Assembly: GCA_007570785.1 (NCBI GenBank)
Contig: ML664176.1
Coordinates: 1,043,296 to 1,107,295 of the forward strand
DNA length: 64,000 nt
Origin: Antilocapra americana
Lineage: Eukaryota; Chordata; Mammalia; Artiodactyla; Antilocapridae
Reading direction: 5' to 3'
Shown: positions 32,853-44,330 of the stretch, piece by piece
Layout of the letters: every line of letters begins with the position of its first letter
How positions within the stretch are numbered: the first letter of the stretch is position 1
Translations under genes and position numbers: made by a program
The notes under the pieces: generated by a model
Databases searched by the model: none
What the model saw: the letters and a program-made list of their open reading frames with translations, nothing else
Told to the model about the DNA's origin: nothing

Positions 32853-33060
32853 TTGTTTTAGTTGCTAAATTGAGTCCATCTCTTTTGCAACCCCTTGGAC
32901 TGTGATCCACCAGGCTCCTCTGCCCATGGGATTTTTCAGGCAAGAATACTGGAGAGGGTTGCCATTTCCTTCGCCAGGGGATTGTCTGGACTCAGGGATC
33001 AAACCTGAGTCTCTTGCGTTCCAAGTGGATTCTTTACCGTCTGAATCACCTGGGAAGCGT
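32853..33060 (-). mobile_element. Bov-tA-type SINE
   Basis: Antisense copy: 'ttagttgctaaattgagtcc', 'aggcaagaatactggagagg', 'ggattctttaccgtctgaat', end 'cacctgggaagcg'. Confidence 0.95.
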
Positions 33061-34365
33061 CCCCTCCCCCATTAATGTTTGATATTCCAAGTACAGTAGA
33101 TATTTCAAACCATACAACTAACGTGGACACTGAGTCCTAGTGAGTTCATGTCCCAAGTCAAAAGCAACTCAGTTTGTAAGCAGCAAAGCTTACGCTCATG
33201 TCAGACCAAATCCGAATTCAATGCTCTTCTCTCTGCTTATTTTCAAACTTGAGAACCAAGATTCTGTTTACATTTCTATTCACAAGTCTCATTGCATGTG
33301 TTAAGCAAGATTTTCTGGCATTATTTGTCCATAGATAAAAAGGTGTGTGTTTAGGCTTCTCATGTCTTGCACTTTACTTCCCATTAACAATGTAGCCTCA
33401 GGCATGCGTTCCTGTGAGCATCCATTCATGAGTGACCTGTAATCAGTTCATAAGATGATCGCTTCAAAGAAATTTCCTGTTACCAATGATGCTTGAAGCT
33501 CAGCTACTAGAACACTGTGTGACTGTTACGTGCTTTTATCTACCAACATTCTGTTTTCTCTTTAACCTGGATCTCCCTATCTTCCCTTCAAACATTACCT
33601 TTCATCTTTAGATTTATGTGCAAAAGTGTGGCGACAGACAGACCTGAGGATGGGGATGGGGAGGACATAGGCAACTGAGCATCACAAGAGAGAAAAAGAG
33701 GCAAAATCTTACCACTTCAAGCCTGTCCCTTGCTGCTCTTACCCATTTTGGAACAAACAAAGCTAGTGATGTCATGGAGCCCACAAAGCTCTGTTAGAGT
33801 TGCAACAGCAGCTCACTGAAGGTCAAGTTTATTAGATGCTCCTTCTTAACCTTGCAGGATGGTTGAAGAACAACTTCCTATGTTTACCATGCACTCTCTC
33901 CAGCAATTCCTTCACCTAAACCAAGAAAACTGAGACAGGGTACTTGTATCCATCTTTGCTGGCACCAAGTTCAAGTCTATGTCCAAGCAGCTATGCAACT
34001 TCTTATTTTGAGACTGGTTAGTAGTTCAGAGAGGTGATTTTGCAATGATGTTGTATGGAACCCCAGGCTGCCAAGTTCTGCAGGACACTTTAAAAGTGGA
34101 CTTCCAGGCTTAGAGTTTCATTTTTCACTTTTTTTTTTCTATTTTGCATCCATTAAATTAGCTTTAGAACTTCATTGTGATTCTATTCTATCTTATTCTG
34201 GCTCTTGCAGTCACTCTTCTGAGATGTTCTTGCTCTTCACTGTAATCAAGGTCACACTTAAAAAGGGATTTTATTTGGTTGGAGTTCTGGGATGGTAATG
34301 TTTTCAGTGTAAAGGTTCAGCTACTGTTTTAGAGGACTGGATGTATATGAGGGGAAGACTGAGGG
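33061..34365. other. Unique DNA, mostly nothing recognised
   Basis: A weak MIR-like trace may lie at 33,090-33,240. The part at 33,330-33,520 looks low in repeats and evenly mixed in base composition, as seen in conserved non-coding DNA. There is no coding frame worth listing. Confidence 0.4.
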
Positions 34366-34625
34366 TCTTGACTTAGAGAACAAACTTATGATTGTTGGGG
34401 GGAAGGGATAACTAGGGAGTTTGGGATGGGCGTATACACACTGCTATATTCAAGATGGATAACCAATAAGGTCCTACTGTATAGCACATAGAACTCTACT
34501 CAATGCTGTGTGGTAGCCTGGATGGGAAGGGAGTTTGGGGGAGAGGGGATACATGTATATGTATGGCTGAGTCCCTTCGCTGTTCACCTGAAACTATCAC
34601 AACATTGTTAATCAACACAAAGTAA
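34366..34625 (+). mobile_element. Artiodactyl L1 3' UTR fragment
   Basis: Same family as 28.93 kb: 'gggaagggataactagggag', 'ataaggtcctactgtatagc', 'acaacattgttaatcaacac'. Confidence 0.9.
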
Positions 34626-34892
34626 AGAAGCCTGAGAGTCTCAGGCTACGGAGGACCTGCATGAGTCCTCTTCTCCAAGTAGGATATCTTTCGACCACAG
34701 CTGGACATCTAGGGGGCCAGGCAAGAGGTTCTGTAACATGAGGATAAATACATCACCCCTGTTAGCTAAACAAACCATAAAACAGTGGCCTTTGCCACGT
34801 TCTGTCAGCTGACCATCACTGTGAAGGGAAAACCACACACACTCACACAAGGTCATCCAACTGTGAGAGAAATCCTATAAACTGCAACACAG

Positions 34893-35060
34893 GCTGAACA
34901 TGAGAAGTACCTGGGAGCTTTAAAAACTCCTGAAGCCCAGCCTATCCCACCCCTGAACACTGGGAGTCTGACTTAACTGGTCTGAAATGGGGCTTAGGGC
35001 TCAGTATTATTTCAAAGTCCCCAGACGATTCTCACGTGCATCTAGGTCTAGAGCGCCTGT
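34893..35060 (+). mobile_element. MER5A-type hAT element
   Basis: Internal MER5A text: 'acctgggagctttaaaaact', 'agcctatcccacccctgaa', 'ccccagacgattctcacgtg'. The outer terminal repeats are worn. Confidence 0.78.
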
Positions 35061-37333
35061 TCAAAATCCAGCCAGCTTGAGTGAACCTGGCACTAGGGAC
35101 ATGGCACAAACTGCTTAATGGACATGGTTGCATGAAGAAAAATCCCCAGTGTGTGACTGGTAAGCAGCATCATCCCAAATTCCTCAGTGCTTCTTCCTGT
35201 AGTCCCAGAGGGCAGGAAACCTTTCCAGTGATTGCTTCCGAAGGAGACTTGATACATGTCAGCGACAAGAGTGACAGTTAAAACTGAACACCAGGCCTGT
35301 GGCCCAGGATGCCACAGGACCGGCAAAGTCTGAATTCCCACCAACAGTGACCTGGGTTTAGCAGCTGGCAGAGGATACAGTCAGATCAGTGTGTCACCAG
35401 GGTCCAAAGGGAGAAGATGTAGTAGGTGCTAGAGATGAGCAAAACCAAGAGGGCTTAATGACAGCAGCAAAAGACAACAGCTCACTTTGTTTTTAGAATG
35501 AAACAAGTCAGGAGCTGCTTGCCTTAAGAGCAGAGGTTGGAGGAGGGGGACTATGCCTGAACATTGCCAACAAATTCAGAAATTTGGGGTTGGAATGGAC
35601 AGACAATCTATAAAAGATTATTTCCCTCCCCATTCTCTCTGAAGATCCTAACTCATGGTCTTATCAGCCACTGTTGTCATGGGGGGTGGGGGCATGGCGG
35701 GTAGGCAGGAACTCTCATGTCTCTTTTGTAAGGGAAATATCTGGATTCCAAGGTTCCTGCTGAAAGGAGCTAGGTGCTGCCAGGCTGACATGGGGACAGA
35801 GCAGAACGCAGGCTTCTTGCAAGCAGGTGGGTGGTACTAACTGGCCAGCGTAGGCACCTGGCTCACATCCAGGAGACAGAGCTTGCTTGAGCTCTTGTGG
35901 GGGGAAACACCACTGTTATATGGTGGCTGATGCAGACAAGAAGATGAGGGGAAGGAGGAAGCTCTTCAGGCTACAACTCTACATCTGTCAAAAACAGAGC
36001 TTGTTAGAAGGAATAAGACTTCTCAATGATAGGGGAGAGAAAGGATTCTTTCTCCAAACTCCTTCCATTCACCAACGTTCCAACATGCAAAAAAGACATT
36101 CCATTAAGAAGTGGTATTAGAAATAAAGGAATAGAGTCACAACTATGTTTTGGAAAAGGGAAAATAATTGGTTAAGGCAAGGGGCATCACCTTGGCAAAC
36201 CCAAAACAGCTCTCATCAGGGTATATGCTTGTCTATTATAGAACAAATAGTAATATCTGAAATAATGAGGTCACCCACACTTTTGGGAAAGCCTAGGACC
36301 ATCTAAAGTCACCCAATGGGCCTGAAAAGCCAGAAGCAAGCCAGGCTCTCAACCCAACTCTCAACCCATGAGACAAATGGGGTCTGCTACCTGCACTTTT
36401 GCCCAGCTAATGGTGGTAATGAGTTCTCCAGGAAGCTGGGCACTTTGAAGGTCGGGGTGTGGCAGGGTTCCCACCTCTAGCCACCAGGTTTACTCTAAGC
36501 TTCAGGTAAATCTGGACTCTCCCACACTATAACATTCAGTGTGAGGTCTGCACAAGTGGGACCAAGGAGCCTCCAGGAAGAAGATGTATTCTAAGGAGAG
36601 AGTGAATCAAAGTGCATCTATCTGAGTCAGAGAATGGGCCAGGATTTGAGGGAGGGGTGACTCTGAGTGGACCACAACATCTCGGCCCCAGCTGTCCTGT
36701 GCTTCATGGGAGAACAGCCACAATTGCATGAGTGAGGAAAAACATAATGAAAAAAAGAGAGAGAGAGCAAAGACCACACACGGGCAGGGCCTCTTGGGAC
36801 AAGGGCATTTTGGCTGCTTTCCTGCATTCACCTCAGCAGAGGAAGCTGGTACCTAAGTGAGGGTATTGGGGGAGCCACAGCATCGATGGCACCTTGAACA
36901 GACAGGACACAGGGTCTCGGGGACTCTGGGGCAGCTTTCTGTGGACATTGGAAGTGTCGTCAATGCACTCAACAGGGAGCAGCTACCCATCCCCTCGGCC
37001 ACCCATGGGCATCTCTGGCAGTAGATGATGCTTTCCTTGGACATCAACTAATCTGCTGTTTTTAGCATCAGTAGATTCAGAAGATGTCACCACTGAAAGA
37101 CAACAAGGAACACAAAGGCAGCCAAGATGACTAGGTCACCTGAGATATATCCTGAGAATCCCAAATTACTTAAAAGATCATTTAGGAAGGGGAGGGATTA
37201 AAGTTCTTTCCAGAATGGGTGGGAACACGATTTGGTGACCCTATTTTTTATTACCAGGCAAACACTACCCAAGAAATATAAGATACAGGAGTTAAAGAAG
37301 GAAAAGAAAACTGATTGGAAATTTTTCTCTTTT
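35061..37333. other. Long unique stretch, nothing recognised
   Basis: About 2.3 kb without a recognised transposon. Frames of 60-86 codons lie on both strands (35,081-37,047) without domains, signal peptides or convincing splice pairs. A short (GA)n lies near 36,756. Confidence 0.45.
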
Positions 37334-37533
37334 TCTGGTGATGCAAATGCAAGGCATCATCTATCACATAAGAGACGTGAGTTTGATCCCTGGGTTGGGA
37401 AGATTCCCTGGAGGAGGACATGGCAACCCACTCTAGTATTCTTTTCTGCAGAATCCCATAGACAGAGGGGCCTGGTGGGCTATATTCCATAGGATTGCAA
37501 ACAGTCAGACACGACTGAAGCAACCTAGCATAC
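37334..37533 (+). mobile_element. Bov-tA-type SINE with altered head
   Basis: The tail is clear ('gggttgggaagattccctgg', 'gtcagacacgactgaagc'), but the first 50 bases are rearranged compared with other copies. Confidence 0.9.
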
Positions 37534-37749
37534 ATCTATTCCAAAGAAACAAAATCTTTTTTTTTCTTCTCTCTCTCTCCTCCTCCAAGATGCCAACATT
37601 TATAAATGAGTTATAGGGCTTACTTCTGAAAGGAAAAATGCTCTCCATGGTTCATTTCCTCAGTCACTCAACAAAGAGTAAGTAAAATAGAGATGAAGCT
37701 CCCAGCTAGTGCCAGCCTCTGATGGGGATAAATAAGAACAATAACAACA

Positions 37750-37950
37750 ACACAACACTTAATTCATGCCAGACATTTTAACACATACAACCGCATTTTT
37801 CCCTCATGACCCCACTGTGACAAGCATTGCTTATTCCTATTTTAAAGCTGGGAAAACTGAGGAATAGAGAAGTTAAGTGGCTTCAGCGAGATCATATAAA
37901 CATCAAAGGGCCAGAACCAGGTCACATACTTGGATTTTTCAATTCTAGCT
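37750..37950 (-). repeat. MIR SINE
   Basis: Antisense MIR: 'aattcatgccagacatttta', 'tattcctattttaaagctgg', 'gaaaactgaggaatagagaa', 'gttaagtggcttcagcgaga'. Confidence 0.75.
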
Positions 37951-38094
37951 CCAGATTTTTGCCATCCCCCCACCCCTAAGTAACCCCCATGTGGAGTACA
38001 AAAATATGGCCCTACTCCAAGCTTTTAGTGAGACATGAGACAAAGCAGAAATAGGGGCAGAGGTAGAGATCAAACATATGGACACCATAAGGGA

Positions 38095-38225
38095 AAAAAG
38101 AGGGTAGGATGAATTGGAGATTGAGAGTGACGTTTATATACTATTGATACTGTGTATACAACAGGTAACTAATGAAAATTTATTGTTTAGCACAGGGAAC
38201 CTACCCAATAAGTACTACAGATTCA
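38095..38225 (+). mobile_element. L1 3' UTR scrap
   Basis: 'gatgaattggagattgagag', 'tgtgtatacaacaggtaact' and 'gcacagggaacctacccaat' match the end of artiodactyl L1. It lies directly against the next SINE. Confidence 0.75.
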
Positions 38226-38433
38226 GGGCTTCCCTGGTGGCTCAGTGGTGAAGAATATGCCTGCCAATGCAGGAGACGTGGGTTTGATTCCTGGGTCAAG
38301 AAGATCCCCTGAAGGAGGAAAATGGCATTCCACTCCAATATTCTTGCCTGGGGAATCCCATGAACAGAGTAGCCTGGTGGGCTACAGTCCATGGGGTCGC
38401 AAAGAATCAGACATGATTGAGTGACTGAGCACA
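38226..38433 (+). mobile_element. Bov-tA-type SINE
   Basis: Sense copy from 'gggcttccctggtggctcag' to 'cagacatgattgagtgactg'. Confidence 0.96.
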
Positions 38434-38885
38434 AGCAGTGAATGAGGAGAAGAAATAAGAAGATTCTTTCTAAGATGAACCAGAGTGACGGCATACAACA
38501 CGACGGTGGTGGCCAGCCACTCTTTCCTCCACGGACAGCTCCAAAGCAACTAGCATGTGCCAGGCCCTCTGCTATGTCCAGGAGCACACATCTACCTATG
38601 CCATGGTTTCTCCCTCCAAAAAGCTCACAGCTTCATGTGGGGAGGCAGCTGAACCCCACGTGATTCCCAGGCCAGCCAGATTGTCTCTCCTGTCCACAAG
38701 GAAAACGTTGTCATTCCCAGGTCAAATCTTGCTTGGCTTCTCAAGTTAGGCTGCTTGTCACCACTGCCTCACAGAGTTAAAACCTCTCAGTATAGAGTTA
38801 AAGGGGAAAAACTCAAGCTGCAAAAATAAACTGCCCAAACAGCGTTTCCTTACAGCTTCACTTCAGCACCTGGTATCACTACACT
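38434..38885. other. Unique DNA between two SINEs
   Basis: Small plus frames (38,442-38,663 and 38,555-38,749) without domains. Confidence 0.45.
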
Positions 38886-39099
38886 AGGGCTTCCTAGGTG
38901 GCTCAGTGGTAAAGAATCCGCCTGCCAATGCAGGAGACATGGGTTCAATCCCTGTGATGGGAAGATCCTCTGGAGGGGGAAATGGCGATTCACTCCAGTG
39001 CTCTTGCTTGGAGGATTCCATGGACGGAGGAGCCTGGCAGGCTACAGTCCATGGGGTCAAAAAGAGTTGGACAAGACTTAGAAGCTAAACAACAACAAT
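38886..39099 (+). mobile_element. Bov-tA-type SINE
   Basis: Sense copy from 'agggcttcctaggtggctca' to the '(caa)n' end 'agctaaacaacaacaat'. Confidence 0.96.
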
Positions 39100-39899
39100 C
39101 ACCCCACTCAGGAGAATGCCACATAGCTCGCAACCTGATCACTAGAACAGCTGCTCTGAATGAGAACATGGGACATCAATGCAGAGATGGCTCCACTTCT
39201 GTTCTCATTGCTGAGACCTCGTCTGAACCCTGGAGTTGGATTCTCCCTGCAGGGCGCTGGGGACAGGTAAAGGGGATGCTTTGTAATCTCCTTGGTACCT
39301 GGAGTCTGGCTGCAGACCCCGTGTTGGGGTGTTAGAAAAGGCATTGATACACTCCTACAAATCACCAGCATTATTTTTTCCACTCTGCAGCCTCCTTACA
39401 TCTTTATCTGCACTTGGTTTCTAAGTGAAGTCAACTGATAAAGCTTCAATTTCATACCATCTGTTATGTGTCACAAACACTGGTTTTGCAAAAGGGATGA
39501 AAAGAATCTTTTAAGGCTATGGAAACTTTCTGAATAGTTTCAAGCTCTGCAGGCTAGAGGTTAAATCTTAAAGAGTTTCTGGATATACTCAAAGGGAAAC
39601 TTTCCATAAACGTAAGGGCAGGACTCCCATTCTCCTTAGAAGTGGATGGTGAAGGCTTTTGTTCAGTTGAAGTATGTTTTGGGAGGAAGGTTCTGATTTG
39701 GTCCCCCGTGGATCTGGTATCCATCACCTATGGGCTTATATGGGATTTCTGCTGGACTTAAGAGTGAAAACAGCCTGCAGCCAAAAACTTCAAGGGGAAA
39801 TCCTATTCAGCCTCCATGTGGCAGGAGAAAGATCACCTTTTCTTGAACACATTCTATGAGCCCAGGCAGAACTAATTACTTCTCTGGAGTCCCTCAAAC
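39100..39899. other. Unique DNA, nothing recognised
   Basis: Frames of 60-117 codons that begin within the SINE (38,982-39,335) are extensions of it. No independent gene is seen. Confidence 0.45.
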
Positions 39900-40020
39900 A
39901 CTGTGTGGGTATTAATCAGCTCTCATCACACTCTGAGCTGAACAGTGAGCTCCTTGAAGACAGGGCCACCCTCTTTCTCACCAGCCATCCAGGAATTGGC
40001 AGAGTTTAATTCAAAGAAGT
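39900..40020 (+). repeat. L2 3' end remnant
   Basis: 'gtgagctccttgaagacagg' followed by 'gccaccctctttctcacc' matches the common L2 end 'gtaagctccatgagggcagg'. Confidence 0.55.
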
Positions 40021-40255
40021 TATGAAAGAAAACTGGGTATTTTTCTCTAGTTGTTTCTTGTGTTGACATTTATGTGGGTTTTCTGTTTCTCTAAAGATGA
40101 TTTCATTTATATGTATTATTTCAGATTACTGAAATTTCAGATGAAGAACTACGAACATTATTTTACATGTAAAACCTTCAGCATATGATGGCTACACAGT
40201 AGGTGCTTAATACATATTAACTGTTAGTTATACTGTTACCATATATCACATATTT

Positions 40256-40496
40256 TGTTGTTGTTCAGCTGCTAAGTTGTGCCAACTGTTTGCAACCCCA
40301 TGGACTGTAGCACGCCTTGCTTCCCTGACCTTCACCATCTTCTGGGATTTGCTCAGACTCATGTCCATTGAGTCAGCGATGCCATCCAACCATCTCATCC
40401 TCTGTTGTCCCCTTCTCCTCCTTCAATCTTTCCCAGCATCAGCTTCTGTTCCAATGAGTCAGCTCTTTGCATCAGGTGGCCAAAGTATTGGAGTTT
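40256..40496 (-). mobile_element. BovB LINE 3' end
   Basis: Minus-strand truncated tail: '(ttg)n' start, 'gactcatgtccattgagtca', 'gccatccaaccatctcatcc', 'atcaggtggccaaagtattg'. Confidence 0.96.
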
Positions 40497-40639
40497 TGAT
40501 ATATAGATCATATATACCATGCAAATATTTTCAAAAAGATGCTAAATATTTTCAGGAATTCAACAGTAAACACAAATTCAGATGTGTACAGTATAAAAAA
40601 ATTATGAACTGTTTTTTATAAAGTTTCAACTTCTGTGTT

Positions 40640-40780
40640 TTACTGGTGAAGAAATGGAGGCTCAGCCAGTGTTAAGTGTGTCACTCAAGGCCATAGAGCC
40701 ATGATGGAACACAGGAAGAATCAGAGGCAGTGGAGCAGTCTGACTTCCAATCCTGATGTCCCAAAGCCTCTTTGGTTCTT
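40640..40780 (-). repeat. MIR SINE remnant
   Basis: 'gaagaaatggaggctcagcc' and 'gtgtcactcaaggccataga' correspond to the antisense MIR core. Confidence 0.65.
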
Positions 40781-41224
40781 CTCTGCAGCATTCTAACATG
40801 TTTTTAGTTATCCATTTTTGCTTATTCCACTGAGTAAAGGACAGTTTACATATTTACGCTCTCTGGAGGGGCCAGATGATGTCTGAAATTGCAATAATGG
40901 TAGGCAAAGATTTTAAGCGGGATGGCGTATTATTGAAAACGGAAAATCATAAACAATGTTGTAATCGCTGGCACAATTTTAAACAAGATTGCTTTACCTA
41001 GTTTTGTTTTCTTTCCTGTTAGATAATTTCACCAGCAGGTTTGTAACAAAAAGCAGCAGAGAAAGTAGTGTCTCTCCCCAGAAATTTAATAGCATTATGT
41101 GCAGGGATGAATAGAAGTATTTCTCTCATTTTGATCATGCCTTGCCCACAGTATGAACTCGATAAATGCTTATTCAATCGAATTATTATTACAATAGCTT
41201 GTTGCTTTTTTCCACTGGGCAATA
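40781..41224. other. Unique AT-rich, conserved-looking DNA
   Basis: Positions 40,910-41,190 keep CpGs in an AT-rich setting ('gggatggcgtattattgaaa', 'ttgtaatcgctggcacaatt', 'attcaatcgaattattatta') and carry SOX/FOX-like 'aaacaatg' cores. No coding frame is supported. Confidence 0.4.
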
Positions 41225-41400
41225 ATGACTTTCATTTGTATAACGCTTTCCTGCTTACAAAGCATATTTTTCATGTATTACCATTTTATTCTCACAGCAA
41301 TTCCGAAAGGTAGATATTAATTCCTTCCTTTTAGGAATCAAGAAGCAGAGGCCCAGGTAAGTTAGATCATTTGCTCAAGGTCATAGCTGTTCACAAGGTG
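41225..41400 (-). repeat. MIR SINE
   Basis: Antisense MIR: 'ttttattctcacagcaattc', 'gaagcagaggcccaggtaag', 'tttgctcaaggtcatagctg'. Confidence 0.72.
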
Positions 41401-41454
41401 TTGATTTGTTAGGACGCAATGACAATTTAGGGGGGAAAAAGTCTTTCCGTGCAG

Positions 41455-41840
41455 ACAGTATGGCAGAGTGATTAAGAGTTTGGGCTTTGGGAGCTTTCCT
41501 AGTGCCTCAAGTGGTAACGAATCCACCTGCCAATGCCAGGGGCATGGGTTCGATCCCTGGTCTGGGATGATGCCACATCCCGTGGACACAGGTAAGCCTA
41601 TGCACCACAAACACTGAACCTGCCCTAGAACCTAGGGACCACAGCTGCTGAAGCCCGCACACCGGCGAGCCTGTGCTTGCAACAAGAGAAGCCACAGCAA
41701 TGAGAAGCCCATGCGCTGAAACGAGAGAGTAGACCCTGCGCACTGCAACTACAGAAAAGCAAAGACTGAACACAGGCAAAAACAGATCTTAAAAAAAAAA
41801 AAAGAGTTTGTGCTTTGAACTCCAACTGCTTCAGTTTATT
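41455..41840 (+). repeat. MIR SINE split by a CHR SINE
   Basis: The left part 'agtatggcagagtgattaag' is the sense MIR head. After the CHR insert it resumes 'gaactccaactgcttcagtt'. Confidence 0.65.
41490..41802 (+). mobile_element. Long CHR-type SINE with target-site duplication
   Basis: A full-length copy with both the tRNA-Glu-like head ('ggttcgatccctggtctggg') and the long body ('gcaacaagagaagccacagc', 'aatgagaagcccatgcgctg') and a poly-A end. The 15-bp target duplication 'agagtttgggctttg' / 'agagtttgtgctttg' lies at 41,475-41,489 and 41,803-41,817. Confidence 0.95.
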
Positions 41841-41849
41841 TATTTTTAA

Positions 41850-41990
41850 AAAGTTTTGTGGTATAATATACAAAACAATATTTACTATTTCATCTATATT
41901 TAAGTAAACAGTTCAGTGGCATTAAGTACACTGTTGTGCAACCATCACCACTACCCAGCATCCCCAACAGAGAGCCTGTATCCAGCAAAT
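41850..41990 (+). mobile_element. Old L1M 3' UTR fragment
   Basis: 'agtaaacagttcagtggcat', 'taagtacactgttgtgcaac' and 'catcaccactacccagcatc' are landmarks of an old L1 3' UTR. Confidence 0.75.
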
Positions 41991-42079
41991 TATAACTACA
42001 AGTCTACTTTCAAAGACAGGTGTTCGATATCATCACATCTAGTCTGCTATAAACAGTAGAGGAGGTTGTGAGTTAGGGG

Positions 42080-42320
42080 GCTTCCCAGGTGGTGCAACTG
42101 ATAAAGAACTCATTTGCCAGTGCAGGAGATGCAGAGGATATGGGTTCAATCCCTGGGCCGGGAAGATCCCCTGGAGGAGGGCATGGCAACCTGCTCCAGT
42201 ATTCTTATCTGGAGAATCCCATGGACAGAGGGGCCTGGTGGGCTACAGTGCACGGGGGAGGCAGGCTATAGTCCACAGAGTTGGACACGGATGAGCACAC
42301 GCACACACGTGCACACACAC
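42080..42320 (+). mobile_element. Bov-tA-type SINE with internal duplication and (CA) tail
   Basis: Sense copy from 'cttcccaggtggtgcaactg'. Near the 3' end 'ggctacagtgcacggggg' is followed by 'caggctatagtccacagag', a partial repeat of the same consensus segment. A 13-bp target duplication, 'tgtgagttagggg', flanks it (42,067-42,079 and 42,321-42,333). The tail is a short (CA)n run. Confidence 0.96.
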
Positions 42321-42339
42321 TGTGAGTTAGGGGTGGAGT

Positions 42340-42550
42340 TTACGGCTCAAGCCTCTGAAGGCCTGGGTGTGAGTCCTGGTTCTGCCCTCTATCCTTGATA
42401 AGATATGAGGACTTCTCTCATCTTTGCGGTGGCCTTATGCTATGAAACGGGACAGTAAGTCTAGTCCTGTCACAATCATAGTGTTGCTATATGAAGTCAA
42501 GTGACGTTTGAAGGGAACGTACTACACAGTCTATCAGGTGTGATGCAAAT
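42340..42550 (+). repeat. MIR SINE remnant
   Basis: 'gggtgtgagtcctggttctg' is followed by a worn core and 'gaaacgggacagtaagtcta', which corresponds to 'aaaatggggataataatagt'. Confidence 0.65.
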
Positions 42551-43014
42551 ACATTCATTCATTCGTTCACAGCTTGTGGCAGCATGTCTGCTGAGTGCCA
42601 AGCTCCGTGCTGAACACTGGTGATTTAAAAACCCTAAGGGTGCGGAGGCAGACATGTAAAATGACAAACGATTACACTAGGATATGAATTCAAGTAAGGT
42701 ATTATTACAATGTGCCGATGGCTGAAGTAGACACCTTGGGGACTCCAAGATCACTTTAAAAATGTGAATGCAGCCTGCAATCTTGTTGGAGAGGAAAGAT
42801 TAACATCCTCATAACACCCCCATTTAGGAACTTTGCCAAGAAATGCTTTTCAGGTGAAGACACCATTGTGCCTGTTACCTTTCTTCCAGGAAGAGGGAAG
42901 AAGCTCTAGGAGGCAGAGGGCCTCTGTACCTAGAGTCCCATCAGGTCTATAACATCATGTGATTCCTTGGCTCTTTCTCCCATCAGTGCAGTGGTGAGAC
43001 CCGATGTCCCAGGA
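42551..43014. other. Unique DNA, nothing recognised
   Basis: No repeat or frame of note. Confidence 0.45.
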
Positions 43015-43330
43015 TTTGTTGTAGTTCAAGTAGACACTTATGGAAGACCTATTATGTGCTAGCCTTTGTGTCTGCTAAATAGAGATGGAAAGGACAGTTT
43101 GCTCAGACCCCAAGGGGACTATAGTTCAGTGGGGCAGGCACACTCAGATATTAATTATTCTAGAATAAGGTACTCATGGATGAGATACAGGTAAGCAAAG
43201 AGCTCAGTGTTAAAATAGTGAAAGGCCCCTTGGCCCAAATAGAGAAGTGAAAATTTCCTGGAGGAGGTGACATCTCATCTTAATTTTAAAAGTTAGGTAG
43301 ATGGAAGGAAAATGATGAGGGGTTACTGGT
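43015..43330 (-). repeat. L2 3' end remnant
   Basis: Antisense L2: 'gacctattatgtgctagcct', 'aggggactatagttcagtgg', 'ctggaggaggtgacatctca'. Confidence 0.6.
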
Positions 43331-44089
43331 AGGACAGAAAAGGGAAAGATGCAAACAAAATGTAAAAACTATTTTGCAAAAGAAAACCACTTAGCCCAGT
43401 GAACTGCTACATTTTTTCTCTCAAATATAAATACTTGGTCTCAAAATATAATCACATTATGTCACCTACTTTTCATGGTTTGTCTTATAAAGGGCTTTGT
43501 AAACATAACTAATAGTCAAAATTACCTGTGAGGTATGTTTGATATCAGAATCGTCTTTTTTTATTTTCCTGAACCAGAAGGGAAGAATTAGTGATCCACT
43601 TTGATTCAATGTCTCCTTTGAAAACATTCATCTGCTTTATTTCTCCAATTGCATAAATAAATTATTCAGAAACCTGACTATGGGAGCATACAAATCTAAA
43701 ATCTGAGCTAGAATATTGGTGGTCAAAGGTTCCTCTCTCATTATAGAAGATGTTTGATATAAATATTAATTTTCCGAAAGTGGTGATGGCAGAGATTTCA
43801 CACAAAGAATGTTCATACTGGATTAAACATCAGACTCAAATTACCTGAGCCTTCACATGTATGGAGAATCAAATTCCATTTCATTCTGATAAGAAGCGGC
43901 CCTGGGGAGTCATTCTGGATTTAGCAGGCTAATGTGGTCCACGGCCTCTTTACCAAAATATATGACTGTCGAAAATATTACTGTGGCCTAATTGCCTTGG
44001 CAAGAGGTGGGGAAAGAAGGAAGTGGGATTTTATAATAACCTACATGATATAAATTCTGCCCCAATATACAACTATTTATTAATTGCCT
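43331..44089. other. Repeat-poor, conserved-looking DNA
   Basis: Positions 43,600-44,040 show no recognised repeat and contain 'ccaattgcataaataaatta', 'gataagaagcggccctgggg', 'gactgtcgaaaatattactg' and 'cctaattgccttggcaagag'. The mix of homeodomain-like cores and rare retained CpGs suggests a regulatory element. Confidence 0.4.
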
Positions 44090-44330
44090 GGTATATGCTT
44101 AGCATGACACAAATGCGCATTCAATGATACCTTAGAGTACTTACTCTTCCCAAACCCGCCCCACCTCCCCCCAGAGAAAACTGAACCACAGAGGAATAAA
44201 CATCTTATTCAAGGTCACAAAACTAGGATTTTGTAATGGTTGTTGTGAGAGTAAATGAGGTAAAACATATGTTAACTGCTTAGTATTTTGATGGATAACT
44301 AAGCAACAATGTTGGTCACTGTCATCATTA
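44090..44330 (-). repeat. MIR remnants, possibly two
   Basis: An antisense core ('gagaaaactgaaccacagag', 'ttattcaaggtcacaaaact') is followed by what looks like a sense MIR 3' part ('tgttgtgagagtaaatgagg', 'aactgcttagtattttgatg'). Two MIRs in opposite orientation are the simplest reading. Confidence 0.55.
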
